DNA from: CAIWHR01 sp963823215
GTDB taxonomy: Bacteria > Pseudomonadota > Gammaproteobacteria > Burkholderiales > Casimicrobiaceae
Direction: 5' to 3'
NCBI GenBank assembly: GCA_963823215.1
Contig: CAWGKT010000012.1
Coordinates: 868,001 to 932,000, forward strand
DNA length: 64,000 nt
Shown piece after piece: positions 29,071-37,642 of this stretch. The notes under the pieces were generated by a model. The model made no database searches. It was not told the DNA's origin and saw only the letters and a list, made by a program, of their open reading frames with translations. Position 1 is the first letter of the stretch. Every line of letters begins with the position of its first letter. The position numbers were made by a program, and so were the translations under genes.

Positions 29071-30150
29071 CTACGGATTGCGAACGATATTGCCGACCAC
29101 GACGGGGTCCGTCGTGTTGAGCACGAGCGCGTAGGAGACCCGATCGAAAACGCGGAAGACGAAGAGCAGACCGGTGCGCTCGTCGGGCACGTTGAGCCAG
29201 CGCTCAGGTTCGAATACCTTGGGCTCGTAAGGCGGACGTATCACGGGCCGCGGATCGGGAATCGGCGCGACCACGCGATAGATGGCGAGGACCGTGCCGA
29301 CATCGAGCCCGTCCCTCGAGCCTTTGTCGAGCGTGACGACCCAGCCGCGCCCCGCTTCGATCGAGTCGCGGTCCGTGGCGATGACCTGACCCTGAACAGG
29401 GCGAGTTGGCGCATGCGGGGCATAGCTCATCAGCTGTCCGCGCGGGGCGGGAAGCAGACGATCACCGTTGACGATCTCTTCCGTTGCCGTGGTGATGCGC
29501 ACCGTCGAGACTTCGGCGAAGCGTTCGACCTTGGCGGTGCCGAGATAACGTTGCTCGACGCCGAGGAGTTCGCTGCCGTCCCCCGACATGAGATCGCGAC
29601 CGCGTCGATACAGATACCACAGATCGCCGGCTTTGGGGTCGAGACCGACGACGTAGACGAGATCCCCTTCCCCCCAGATGACCCGGGCGTCTCGGGCGGC
29701 GATGATCTGCGGCGCGGTGTCCAGGCCTTCGGGTCCGGTGACAAGCGGCCGCGTGAGGTACGGCTCGATCTCGCCGGCAGGAATCGAAGGAATGGCCTCC
29801 GCGTCCAGAGGAGTCGCGCGCACCGTCGGCGACAAGCGGGTCGCCGGACGCTCGAGCGAGAGGCGCCACTGCCCATCCAGCCTGTCCAGAACGACTACGT
29901 CGCCGGGATAGATCAAGTGAGGGTTCCTGATCTGCTCGCGATTCATCCGCCAGACATCCGGCCAGCGCCAGGGGTCCTTTAGGAACTTCCCGGAGATGCC
30001 CCACAGGGTGTCCCCCTTCTGCACCGTGTAACGGCTGGGAACCTGGTCCCTCACCTCGACGTCGGTCGCGTGCGCTGTCGGCGTGCCCATCGGGGCGATC
30101 GCCACGGCTGCGGCGACGATGAAATTCGCTATGCTAAACTTCTGACGCAT
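29071..30150 (-). CDS. Secreted LysM-domain protein
   Basis: 359 aa from the ATG at 30150 (good GGAAGAGG site; an upstream in-frame start has none). The signal peptide runs MRQKFSIANFIVAAAVAIAP to AHA, followed directly by one LysM domain (YTVQKGDTLWGISGKFLKDP, ending NPHLIYPGDVVVL), which binds peptidoglycan. The remaining ~260 residues have no recognised enzyme motif; the family is commonly seen next to dprA in betaproteobacteria. It lies 51 bp upstream of dprA on the same strand and is divergent from def. Role in the envelope is inferred. Confidence 0.88.
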   Translation of the reverse strand: MRQKFSIANFIVAAAVAIAPMGTPTAHATDVEVRDQVPSRYTVQKGDTLWGISGKFLKDPWRWPDVWRMNREQIRNPHLIYPGDVVVLDRLDGQWRLSLERPATRLSPTVRATPLDAEAIPSIPAGEIEPYLTRPLVTGPEGLDTAPQIIAARDARVIWGEGDLVYVVGLDPKAGDLWYLYRRGRDLMSGDGSELLGVEQRYLGTAKVERFAEVSTVRITTATEEIVNGDRLLPAPRGQLMSYAPHAPTRPVQGQVIATDRDSIEAGRGWVVTLDKGSRDGLDVGTVLAIYRVVAPIPDPRPVIRPPYEPKVFEPERWLNVPDERTGLLFVFRVFDRVSYALVLNTTDPVVVGNIVRNP

Positions 30151-30343
30151 AAAGCCTCTTCCATTTGGGGTGGGGCTTGCAAACGTCCTAAAGCGCCGCA
30201 AAATAAGGGCTTACGGAGGATTCTGCATCCCCAGTCTGCATTTTGCAAGCTAAGGACGTTAAAAGATGCCGGCGGGTGACCCCATGTGTCGCCGGGCCGT
30301 GACGGAAACCCCCGGGTTCGGCCTTGGCGGACCCCCTGAACCC
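30151..30343. promoter_or_regulatory. Divergent promoter region between the LysM gene and def, with repeated motifs
   Basis: 193 bp must hold both promoters. GCTTGCAAA and ACGTCC occur at 30175-30188, and their complements reappear in another order at 30243-30260 (TTTGCAAGC then GGACGT). This could mark an operator, but the arrangement is not a simple palindrome and I recognise no regulator. Confidence 0.35.
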
Positions 30344-30847
30344 ATGGCCGTATTGCAAATCCTTACCTACCCTGACCCACGGCTGCGCAAAGTCGCCGGG
30401 CCCGTGTCCGCCGTCACCGCAGACGTCCAGAGGCTCATACGGAACATGGCCGAGACCATGTACGCGGCCCCCGGCGTCGGGCTCGCGGCCACGCAGGTGG
30501 ACGTGCACAAGCGCATCGTGGTGATCGACACGTCCGAAACGCGCGACGAGCTGCGCGTCTTCATCAATCCCGAGATCGTGATGGCCGAGGGCGAAGCGGA
30601 GTCCGAGGAAGGCTGTCTCTCCGTGCCGGGGTATTACGACAAGGTCAGGCGCGCCGCCCGGGTTCGCGTGCGCGCGCTCGACGCCAGCGGGGTCGCGTTC
30701 GAGCTCGACGCCGAGGGCATGCTCGCGGTGTGCATCCAGCACGAGATGGAACATCTCCTGGGCAAGGTTTTCGTCGATCACCTGTCGCCGCTGAAGCAGG
30801 CGCGGCTCGCCGCCCGGCTGCGCAAGAAGCAGCGGCTGGCGGGCTGA
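30344..30847 (+). CDS. def: Peptide deformylase
   Basis: 167-aa Fe2+ hydrolase that removes the formyl group from new N-termini. All three motifs are present: GVGLAATQVDV, EGCLSVPGYYD and the metal-binding QHEMEHLLGKVFVDHLS (HExxH). The ATG at 30344 (MAVLQILTYPDPRLRKVAGP) matches the family start; an in-frame ATG at 30266 has a better AAGGA site but would add 26 non-homologous residues. It is followed by a composite repeat and then fmt; together they form the formyl-methionine cycle. Confidence 0.96.
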   Translation: MAVLQILTYPDPRLRKVAGPVSAVTADVQRLIRNMAETMYAAPGVGLAATQVDVHKRIVVIDTSETRDELRVFINPEIVMAEGEAESEEGCLSVPGYYDKVRRAARVRVRALDASGVAFELDAEGMLAVCIQHEMEHLLGKVFVDHLSPLKQARLAARLRKKQRLAG

Positions 30848-30987
30848 TGACGGGCCCGCACGCTAACTGGGTGCGGCAAAGCCGCATCCCGCTGCGCGGG
30901 ACCAGCCTTCGGCTGTCCTGCGGCCTCCGGCCTGGAGATCGCTGCCTCGCGAGGAGGCACGCAGCGACCGGAGGGCCGAGCGGGCGT
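30848..30987 (+). repeat. Composite intergenic repeat with three-hairpin module between def and fmt
   Basis: It begins directly at the def stop codon (TGACGGGCCCGCACGCTAACTG). The module at 30873-30934 is a series of small hairpins: TGCGGC-AAA-GCCGCA, TCCCGC-TGC-GCGGGA, AGCC-TTC-GGCT and GGCC-TCC-GGCC. It ends with a GCCTCGCGAGGAGGC palindrome and a remnant of the flanking unit. The same order is seen at 57694-57823 and, inverted, at 27798-27936. Confidence 0.75.
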
Positions 30988-31015
30988 CGAGAGCGAGAGC
31001 GATGAGCAACCGACG

Positions 31016-31963
31016 ATGAGGATCGGTTTTGCCGGCACGCCGGGGTTCGCGGCAGCGATGCTGGGATCGCTGCGGGACGCGGGCTTCGCGGTAACGCTCG
31101 TCCTCACGCAGCCCGACCGACCGCGTGGGCGCGGGTTGAATGTCATTCCTTCGCCCGTCAAACGGGTTGCGCTGGACGGTGGCATTCCGGTCTACGAACC
31201 GGCGACGCTCTCGCCGGAGGCGGCGCGGGCGCCGATCCTCGCCAACCCGCTCGACGTGCTCGTGGTGGCCGCCTATGGACTCATCCTGCCCCCGGCGCTA
31301 CTGGCGTGGCCGCGGTACGGCTGCATCAACGTCCACGCGTCACTCCTGCCCCGCTGGCGTGGCGCAGCCCCGATCCCGCGGGCGCTGCTGGCGGGGGACA
31401 CGCAGACCGGCGTCACCCTGATGCAGATGGATGCGGGCCTGGACACTGGCCCGATGCTCGATTCCGTTCGCGTTGCGATCGGCCCGCGCGACACGGCGGC
31501 CACGCTCGAGCACAAACTGGCGGAAGAGGGCGGGGTCTGCCTGGTCGCCCATTTGCATCGAATTGCCGCGGGGACCGCCGGGCCACCGGTTGCGCAGCCC
31601 GCGGACGGCGCCACCTACGCGGCGAAGATCCACAAGGCGGAAGCCATCATCGACTGGCAAGCTGCCGCGGTCAACGTCGACCGCCAGGTGCGCGCGTTCG
31701 ATCCGGCCCCAGGGGCCTCGACGCTGCTCGCCGGCGAAAGGGTCAAGCTATGGCGCGTGCATCCGGCGCAGTTCGTCGCGCCCAGTGCGGTGCCCGGCAC
31801 GGTGCTCGCGACGGAGGGCGACACCATCGTTGTGGCCTGCGGCGACGGCGCTCTGGGGATCGCGGAGTTGCAGCCCGCGGGGGGCCGGCGGATGAGCGCG
31901 GCCGCTTTCGTGACGGGACGCCGACTTGCCCCGGGCGCCCGCTTTGGTACGGACGCGCCGTGA
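31016..31963 (+). CDS. fmt: Methionyl-tRNA formyltransferase
   Basis: 315-aa enzyme that formylates initiator Met-tRNA. N-terminal formyltransferase fold: MRIGFAGTPGFAAAMLGSL, the folate-binding VNV/INVHASLLPRWRGAAPI motif with the catalytic His, and DTGPMLDS. The C-terminal tRNA-binding OB-like domain starts near residue 205 (YAAKIHKAEAIIDW). Its end overlaps a GTG (GTGA at 31960) in a frame different from rsmB. Partner of def upstream. Confidence 0.97.
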   Translation: MRIGFAGTPGFAAAMLGSLRDAGFAVTLVLTQPDRPRGRGLNVIPSPVKRVALDGGIPVYEPATLSPEAARAPILANPLDVLVVAAYGLILPPALLAWPRYGCINVHASLLPRWRGAAPIPRALLAGDTQTGVTLMQMDAGLDTGPMLDSVRVAIGPRDTAATLEHKLAEEGGVCLVAHLHRIAAGTAGPPVAQPADGATYAAKIHKAEAIIDWQAAAVNVDRQVRAFDPAPGASTLLAGERVKLWRVHPAQFVAPSAVPGTVLATEGDTIVVACGDGALGIAELQPAGGRRMSAAAFVTGRRLAPGARFGTDAP

Positions 31964-32045
31964 CCGGCAGCTCGAGCTCCGGCGCCCGCGCCCGCGGCAC
32001 GTCGCGTGCAATGGTCGCCGCCAGCGCGGCGTCTGCCAGTCGTAT

Positions 32046-33380
32046 TTGCCTGCCCGCCTCGACCGGGATTCACGCTTGCGCGAAGCTCAGCGGTTAGCCG
32101 CACTTACCATCCGCGGAGTTCTCGACGGTAGCACGCTGCCGGTGGCGCTCGCCACGTTTGCGCCGCCGGAGCGGGACGCACAGGGCCGTCGGCGCGCCCT
32201 CGTGCAGGAACTCGCGTATGGCACCTTGCGCCATTGGGGCACGCTCGACGCGCTGGTGCGCTTGCTCGCGACTAAGCCCATCGCCGATCCGGCGCTCCAT
32301 TGCCTGGTCGCTGTGGCGATCTATCAACTGGAACGCACGCGCGCGCCGTCGTTTGCCATCGTCGACCACGCCGTGAGCGCAGCGGCAGCATTGGCGCGTC
32401 CCGCCGCCAAGACGCTCGTCAATGCACTGTTGCGCCGCTTCCTGCGGGAGCGCGACGCACTTAACGACGCGGTGCTCGCGGACCCAGTCGCGCGCTGGTC
32501 GCATCCGCGCTGGTGGATCGATCGCGTGCAACGCGAATACCCGGAGAACTGGCAAGACCTGCTCGCGGCGGGCAATGCGCGCGCACCGCTCGCGCTGCGC
32601 GTGAATCGCCGCGTCACCACGCAAGAGGCGCTGCTTTCGGCGTTCGGTGTCGCCGGCCTCATCGCGACGCCGGTGGGGGGGCACGGGATCGTCGTGGAGC
32701 CGGCCGGGCCCATACGCGCGATGCCTGGTTTCGACGAGGGGGCCTTCTCGGTGCAGGATCTCGGCGCCCAGCTCGCGGCGCCGCTGCTGGGGATTCTGCC
32801 CGGCCAACGGGTCCTCGATGCGTGCGCCGCGCCCGGCGGCAAGACGACGCACATCCTGGAGCTTGCCGATGTCGAGCTCGTGGCGCTCGACAACGATGCT
32901 GAACGTCTGACGCGAGTGCGCGAGAACCTCGACCGGCTGCACCTTGGCGGACGGCAGGTGCGCGTGGTCGCCGGCGATGCCGGGACGCCCGCCCAATGGT
33001 GGGAAGGGCGACCCTTCGACCGCATCCTGGCCGATGTGCCGTGCACTGCCAGCGGCGTGGTTCGCCGCCATCCCGACGTCAAATGGCTGCGGCGCGAAGC
33101 CGATGTCGACAGCTTCTCGCGCCAGCAGGCACGGCTGCTCGATGCATTGTGGGGTTGCCTGGCCCCCGGGGGCCTCCTGCTGTATGCGACCTGCTCGGTC
33201 TTCGACGCGGAAAACGAAGCACAGGTGACCGCATTCGTCGCGCGGCATCCCGAGACGTTGCGCGAAACCCTCATTTTCCCCCCCGGCGCAGCATGTCGTG
33301 GCGCGCAACTCTTGCCTTCGCTCCCCGGCGCGAGCCACAATCAGGATGCATTTTTCTACGCGCTGCTGCGCAAGCCCTGA
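32046..33380 (+). CDS. rsmB: 16S rRNA (cytosine-C5) methyltransferase RsmB
   Basis: SAM-dependent enzyme methylating C967 of 16S rRNA. N-terminal NusB-like RNA-binding domain (LVQELAYGTLRHWGTLDALV), then the catalytic domain: VLDACAAPGGKTTHILEL, DVPCTASGVVRRHPDVKW (first cysteine) and LLLYATCSVFDAENE (catalytic TCS), ending NQDAFFYALL. No ATG or GTG precedes the NusB domain in frame; TTG codons at 31926, 32046 and 32076 are the options, and 32046 gives a family-like length. A GTG at 31960 overlapping the fmt stop is in another frame, so a lost base near the 5' end is possible. Confidence 0.93.
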   Translation: MPARLDRDSRLREAQRLAALTIRGVLDGSTLPVALATFAPPERDAQGRRRALVQELAYGTLRHWGTLDALVRLLATKPIADPALHCLVAVAIYQLERTRAPSFAIVDHAVSAAAALARPAAKTLVNALLRRFLRERDALNDAVLADPVARWSHPRWWIDRVQREYPENWQDLLAAGNARAPLALRVNRRVTTQEALLSAFGVAGLIATPVGGHGIVVEPAGPIRAMPGFDEGAFSVQDLGAQLAAPLLGILPGQRVLDACAAPGGKTTHILELADVELVALDNDAERLTRVRENLDRLHLGGRQVRVVAGDAGTPAQWWEGRPFDRILADVPCTASGVVRRHPDVKWLRREADVDSFSRQQARLLDALWGCLAPGGLLLYATCSVFDAENEAQVTAFVARHPETLRETLIFPPGAACRGAQLLPSLPGASHNQDAFFYALLRKP

Positions 33381-33460
33381 GGGGGTGGCGGCAGCGAGAA
33401 TCCCGCCCGTCCCGACGCCGACGGACCCTCGGCCCCGTGTTCGACGCCCCGCCCGCCGGC

Positions 33461-34123
33461 ATGCCCCCAGTGCTCAGCTCCTGCTCAGTCCTGCTCGACC
33501 CGGGCACCGGTCGAACTCGCTCTTGCGTGCGTGCCAACGAGGCCGGCGGGCGCCTGGGCCCGTCGTTGACACGATGGCTCGTCGGCGTCGTGGTGCTGCT
33601 CGCCATCGCCCTGTGCGCGCTTGCCCCGGTGGCGCACGCCGATACGATCGCCGTCAAAGCGGCGGAATTGCGTGTCGACGAGGATGCCTACGTGCTCGAT
33701 GCGGAGTTCGAGCTCGCGTTGAACCCGACGCTGGAGGAAGCGCTGCAGAAGGGCCTCCCGCTCTACTTCATCTTCGAGTTCGAGCTGCTGCGGCCGCGCT
33801 GGTACTGGCTGGACGAGAAGGTGCTGACGCTCACGACGCAATACCGGGTCTCGTACAACGCACTGACCCGGCAGTACCGCGTCGCCACCGGTCTTCTCGG
33901 CCAGACCTTCGACTCGCTGGACGAGGTCGAGCGCCTCCTGTCCCGCGTCAAGTCGCGGCAGGTCGCCACGCTCGATCAGCTGACGAAGGGCGCGCGCCTC
34001 GATGCGGCCGTACGGCTGCGGCTCGACGTCAATGCGCTGCCGAAGCCGTTCCAGATGAGCGCCCTCGCCTCGCGCGAGTGGTCGCTGCAGTCCGAATGGC
34101 ACCGCTGGAGCTTCACGCCGTGA
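33461..34123 (+). CDS. DUF4390 periplasmic protein
   Basis: 220 aa from the ATG at 33461. A hydrophobic segment RWLVGVVVLLAIALCALAPV ending AHADT is a cleavable signal; the mature part (IAVKAAELRVDEDAYVLDAE to the end HRWSFTP) is the DUF4390 domain, predicted beta-rich, with LYFIFEFELLRPRWYW as a landmark. Its function is not known. It lies between rsmB and the NtrY-like kinase and overlaps the kinase GTG as GTGA, so it is made together with the sensor; a periplasmic role in signal sensing is an attractive inference. Confidence 0.85.
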   Translation: MPPVLSSCSVLLDPGTGRTRSCVRANEAGGRLGPSLTRWLVGVVVLLAIALCALAPVAHADTIAVKAAELRVDEDAYVLDAEFELALNPTLEEALQKGLPLYFIFEFELLRPRWYWLDEKVLTLTTQYRVSYNALTRQYRVATGLLGQTFDSLDEVERLLSRVKSRQVATLDQLTKGARLDAAVRLRLDVNALPKPFQMSALASREWSLQSEWHRWSFTP

Positions 34124-36276
34124 GCGGCCTCCTGCCGTCGCGCGGGATGCGGTGGCTTCTGCTCGTGCTGGTCTGCCTTGGCGCGATATCGCTGTTCCTG
34201 CTCGCCACGGCGTCGGCGAACACCGAACTCTTCGCGCGGCGCTACGACCTTCTGCTCCTCCTGAATGGCTCGATGGTCGTGCTGCTGATGCTGCTGGTCG
34301 GCTATCAGCTCTGGCGACTGTCACGCAACCTCAAGGCGGGCATCTTCGGCTCGCGCCTCGCGGTGCGTCTGGTCCTGTTCTTCGCGGTGGTCGCGGTGCT
34401 GCCTGGCGCGGTCGTGTACGCGGTGTCGGTCCAGTTCCTGGGCAAGAGCATCGAGAGCTGGTTCGACGTCCGGGTGGACCGCGCCCTCGACGGCGGGTTG
34501 AATCTCGGGCGCAACGCGCTCGATTATCTGCTGAAGGAGACGGGCAACAAGGCGGGTCAGATCGCGCTGACGCTGGGCGAGGCCGCGCCGGGCAGCGCGC
34601 CTACCCGGCTCAACCGCGCAGCCGAGCAGGCCGGGGTGTTCGAGGCGGTACTGTTTTCGTCGACCGGCCACGTGCTCGCGGTCGGCGGCATCGGGGATTC
34701 GACCGCCCCTCCCGAAACACCTCCGGCACAGGCGCTGCGGCGGGCACGGCTACAGCAGACGACGTCGGCGATCGAGCAGCGCGCGGACGGCGGGCTCGTG
34801 CTGCGTGTCGTGACGCCGGTCAACAGCGATGACCGACTCGAGCCGCTCAAGGTGCTGCAGGTGATCGAGCCCGTGCCGAAAGGGCTTGGCCAGGACGTTG
34901 AAAAGGTCCAGGCTGGCGCACGCGATTACCAGGAAATCTCGTTCTCGCGGCAGTCGCTGAAGCGGCTGTACGCGGTGACGCTCACGTTGACGTTGCTGCT
35001 CGCGCTCACGTCCGCCCTCGGTCTGGCCGTGGTGCTGTCCGAGCGGTTCTCGGCGCCGCTGGGTTTGCTGGCGGAGGGTACGCGCGCGGTGGCGCAGGGC
35101 GATTTCACGCGACGGCAGCCGGTGACCTCGCGCGACGAACTGGGCGTGCTGACCGAATCCTTCAACAGGATGACCGCACAGCTGCTCGAGGCGCAACAAA
35201 AAACTGAGGAGTCGCGCCGCGCGACGGAAACCACGCGCGCCTATCTGGAGAGCATTCTTGGCAACTTGTCGGCCGGGGTGCTCGCGTTCGACGACGAATA
35301 TCGTCTGCGCACGGCGAACGCCAGCGCGACGGTGATCCTGCAGCAGCCGTTGGCCGAGCTGACCGACTTGCCGCTGGCCGACTGGGGACGCGTGCTTCCG
35401 GCGCTGGCCCCGTTTGCCGAACTCGTCGCGGACGGTTTTCGCGCGAGCGGAGACGCGCACTGGCAAAAGCAATCCGAGCTCTCGGTGTCCAGCCTGATGC
35501 GTACGTTGCTGATGCGCGGGTCACGTTTGCCGGTGAGCCCGGTGGCCGGCTATGTCGTGGTCTTCGACGACGTGACCGATCTCGCGCAAGCCCAGCGCGA
35601 CGCCGCGTGGGGTGAAGTCGCCCGCCGGCTGGCGCACGAAATCAAGAATCCGCTGACGCCGATCCAACTATCGGCAGAGCGACTGGAGCGAAAACTCGCA
35701 CCCAAGCTCGACGACCCCGACCGGGAGACCCTGACGCGCGGCGCGCAGACGATCATCGCGCAGGTCGCCGCGATGAAGCACATGGTCGACGACTTCGCGG
35801 TCTATGCTCGGCAGACGCGCCCGGGCACCATGCAGCCGGTGAACGTCGGCACCCTCTTGCTCGACGTGCTGGCGCTGTACGACAATCTGCGCCCGCACGC
35901 CACGGTGTCGCTTCCGCCCGAGCCGCTTTTCGTGCAGGGCGAGCCGACCCGCCTGCGCCAGGTGTTCCACAACCTTCTGCAGAATGCCATCGACGCCCAG
36001 GCCGATCTGGCCGAGACCCGTTACGATATCGCGGTGGAGGCGAGGGGCGACGAGCTCGCGCTCTCGTTTTCCGACGCGGGCGCCGGCTTTCCCGATACCG
36101 TGCTGCATCGCGCGTTCGAACCCTACGTCACGACGAAGGCAAAGGGCACGGGCCTCGGCCTTGCCATCGTGAAAAAGATCGTGGACGAGCACCACGGCCG
36201 CGTCGAGCTCGCCAATGCACTGCCACGTGGCGCCCGGGTCACGCTGATTTTCCCGCGCAGTGCCGCGCCGGCGTAG
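34120..36276 (+). CDS. ntrY: NtrY-like membrane sensor histidine kinase
   Basis: 718-aa kinase. Transmembrane helices at about residues 11-31, 45-66 and 82-104, a periplasmic sensor of about 180 residues, a fourth helix near 283-310, HAMP, a PAS domain (AYLESILGNLSAGVLAFDDE), HisKA with RRLAHEIKNPLTPIQLSAER (phospho-His near 506), and an ATPase domain with NLLQNAIDAQ, FSDAGAGFPD and KGTGLGLAIVKKI. This is the NtrY architecture. GTG at 34120 overlaps the DUF4390 stop and has GGAG upstream; ATG at 34147 is the alternative. Its partner regulator follows after 12 bp. Confidence 0.92.
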   Translation: MSGLLPSRGMRWLLLVLVCLGAISLFLLATASANTELFARRYDLLLLLNGSMVVLLMLLVGYQLWRLSRNLKAGIFGSRLAVRLVLFFAVVAVLPGAVVYAVSVQFLGKSIESWFDVRVDRALDGGLNLGRNALDYLLKETGNKAGQIALTLGEAAPGSAPTRLNRAAEQAGVFEAVLFSSTGHVLAVGGIGDSTAPPETPPAQALRRARLQQTTSAIEQRADGGLVLRVVTPVNSDDRLEPLKVLQVIEPVPKGLGQDVEKVQAGARDYQEISFSRQSLKRLYAVTLTLTLLLALTSALGLAVVLSERFSAPLGLLAEGTRAVAQGDFTRRQPVTSRDELGVLTESFNRMTAQLLEAQQKTEESRRATETTRAYLESILGNLSAGVLAFDDEYRLRTANASATVILQQPLAELTDLPLADWGRVLPALAPFAELVADGFRASGDAHWQKQSELSVSSLMRTLLMRGSRLPVSPVAGYVVVFDDVTDLAQAQRDAAWGEVARRLAHEIKNPLTPIQLSAERLERKLAPKLDDPDRETLTRGAQTIIAQVAAMKHMVDDFAVYARQTRPGTMQPVNVGTLLLDVLALYDNLRPHATVSLPPEPLFVQGEPTRLRQVFHNLLQNAIDAQADLAETRYDIAVEARGDELALSFSDAGAGFPDTVLHRAFEPYVTTKAKGTGLGLAIVKKIVDEHHGRVELANALPRGARVTLIFPRSAAPA

Positions 36277-36288
36277 GATACGCACCAG

Positions 36289-37602
36289 ATGATGCCCACC
36301 AAGGAAATTTTGGTTGTCGACGACGAAGTCGGCATCCGCGAGTTGCTGTCCGAGATCCTGCAGGACGAGGGCTACCGCGTGAGCGTCGCCGAGAATGCCA
36401 CGGCAGCGCGCGCGTACCGGGCGCGGGAGCGGCCGGCGCTGGTGCTCCTCGATATCTGGATGCCGGACACCGACGGCGTGACGCTGCTGCGGGAGTGGGG
36501 AGCATCCGGTCAGCTCACGATGCCCGTCATCATGATGTCCGGCCACGGCACGATCGAGACGGCCGTCGAGGCAACCAAGATCGGCGCCTTTGACTTCCTG
36601 GAGAAGCCGATCGGCCTGCAGAAGTTGCTGGGCACGGTGGCGCGCGCGCTCAAGGTCGCGCTGGCGCGCGAGCCGCGACGGGTCTCCCTCGCCGCCATCG
36701 GCACGAGCGCGGCGATGCGCGAGGTCGAGCGCCAGATGGAACAGTTGCTCGCCGCCCGCAAGCCCCTGCTGATCCTCGGCGAGCCGGGCGCGGGGCACGA
36801 GGTGGCGGCACGCGCGCTGCACGCGGTCGACACGCCCCGGATCGCGCTTCCCGGCGGGGCACGGCTCGCGGCGAACCCGCTTGCCCTGCTCGAAGAGGCC
36901 CGCGACGGCACGCTGCATTGTTCGGAGATCGGCCAATATGCGAAGGGGGAACAGCGCGGACTCGCTTTCCTGCTGCCGAAGCTTGACAAGGCCAACGTCA
37001 CGCTCGTGTGCACCAGCACGGAGCCCTTGGGAAACATGGCCGCCGAAGGCAAGTTCGATGCAGCCCTGCTCGCGGCGCTTTCCGTCGGCGCCGTGTTGCT
37101 CCCGCCGCTTCGCGCGCGGCGCGAGGACATCCCGGCGCTGATCGAGCGGTTCTGGCACGAGATTGTCACGCAGGAGCGCAGCCTGCAGAACGGCCCGGCG
37201 CGCGCGCTCGCAACTTTGCATCCTGCCGCAATGAACCTGCTCGCCGGAGCGTATTGGCCTGGCAATCTCGACCATCTGCAAAGCGTCGTCACAAGTCTCG
37301 CGCTCTTCGCCGGAAGCGGCGACATCACCAGCGAGCACGTGAAGCGGCTCCTGGGCGAGGCGGCAGCGGCGAATCAGGCGGTCGCCCCCGAGATCACGGC
37401 GCGCTTCTTCGAGCTGCCCCTGCGGGAGGCCCGCGAGGCGTTCGAGCGGATCTACTTCGAGCAGTTGCTGGGACGCGAGCAGAGCAACATGAGCCGGGTG
37501 GCGGAACGGGCAGGGCTGGAGCGCACGCACCTCTACCGCAAGCTGAAGCAGCTGTCCATCCGCTTCGCCCGCCGCGGCGACGACGGCAACGGCGGCGGCT
37601 GA
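36289..37602 (+). CDS. ntrX: NtrX-like response regulator with degenerate AAA+ domain
   Basis: 437 aa. Receiver domain 1-120 with DD at 11-12, phospho-acceptor D55 (LVLLDIWMPD) and conserved K107. The central region is related to sigma54 activators but the Walker A is GEPGAGH (164-170, lysine replaced by histidine), Walker B reads TLHCSEIG instead of TLFLDEIG, and the GAFTGA loop is missing from a shortened segment. The C-terminal Fis-type helix-turn-helix (QSNMSRVAERAGLERTHLYR) is intact. It is therefore probably a DNA-binding regulator that does not drive sigma54 open-complex formation. Paired with the kinase upstream; kup follows. Confidence 0.9.
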   Translation: MMPTKEILVVDDEVGIRELLSEILQDEGYRVSVAENATAARAYRARERPALVLLDIWMPDTDGVTLLREWGASGQLTMPVIMMSGHGTIETAVEATKIGAFDFLEKPIGLQKLLGTVARALKVALAREPRRVSLAAIGTSAAMREVERQMEQLLAARKPLLILGEPGAGHEVAARALHAVDTPRIALPGGARLAANPLALLEEARDGTLHCSEIGQYAKGEQRGLAFLLPKLDKANVTLVCTSTEPLGNMAAEGKFDAALLAALSVGAVLLPPLRARREDIPALIERFWHEIVTQERSLQNGPARALATLHPAAMNLLAGAYWPGNLDHLQSVVTSLALFAGSGDITSEHVKRLLGEAAAANQAVAPEITARFFELPLREAREAFERIYFEQLLGREQSNMSRVAERAGLERTHLYRKLKQLSIRFARRGDDGNGGG

Positions 37603-37642
37603 CGCGAATACGCTGCGCCAAGTCTCCGTCGCAAACCCCCAC

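Noticed and set aside
31960..32097. GTG overlapping the fmt stop as the rsmB start
   Set aside because: It is in a different frame and ends at a stop near 32097 without reaching the RsmB core; usable only if a base is missing.
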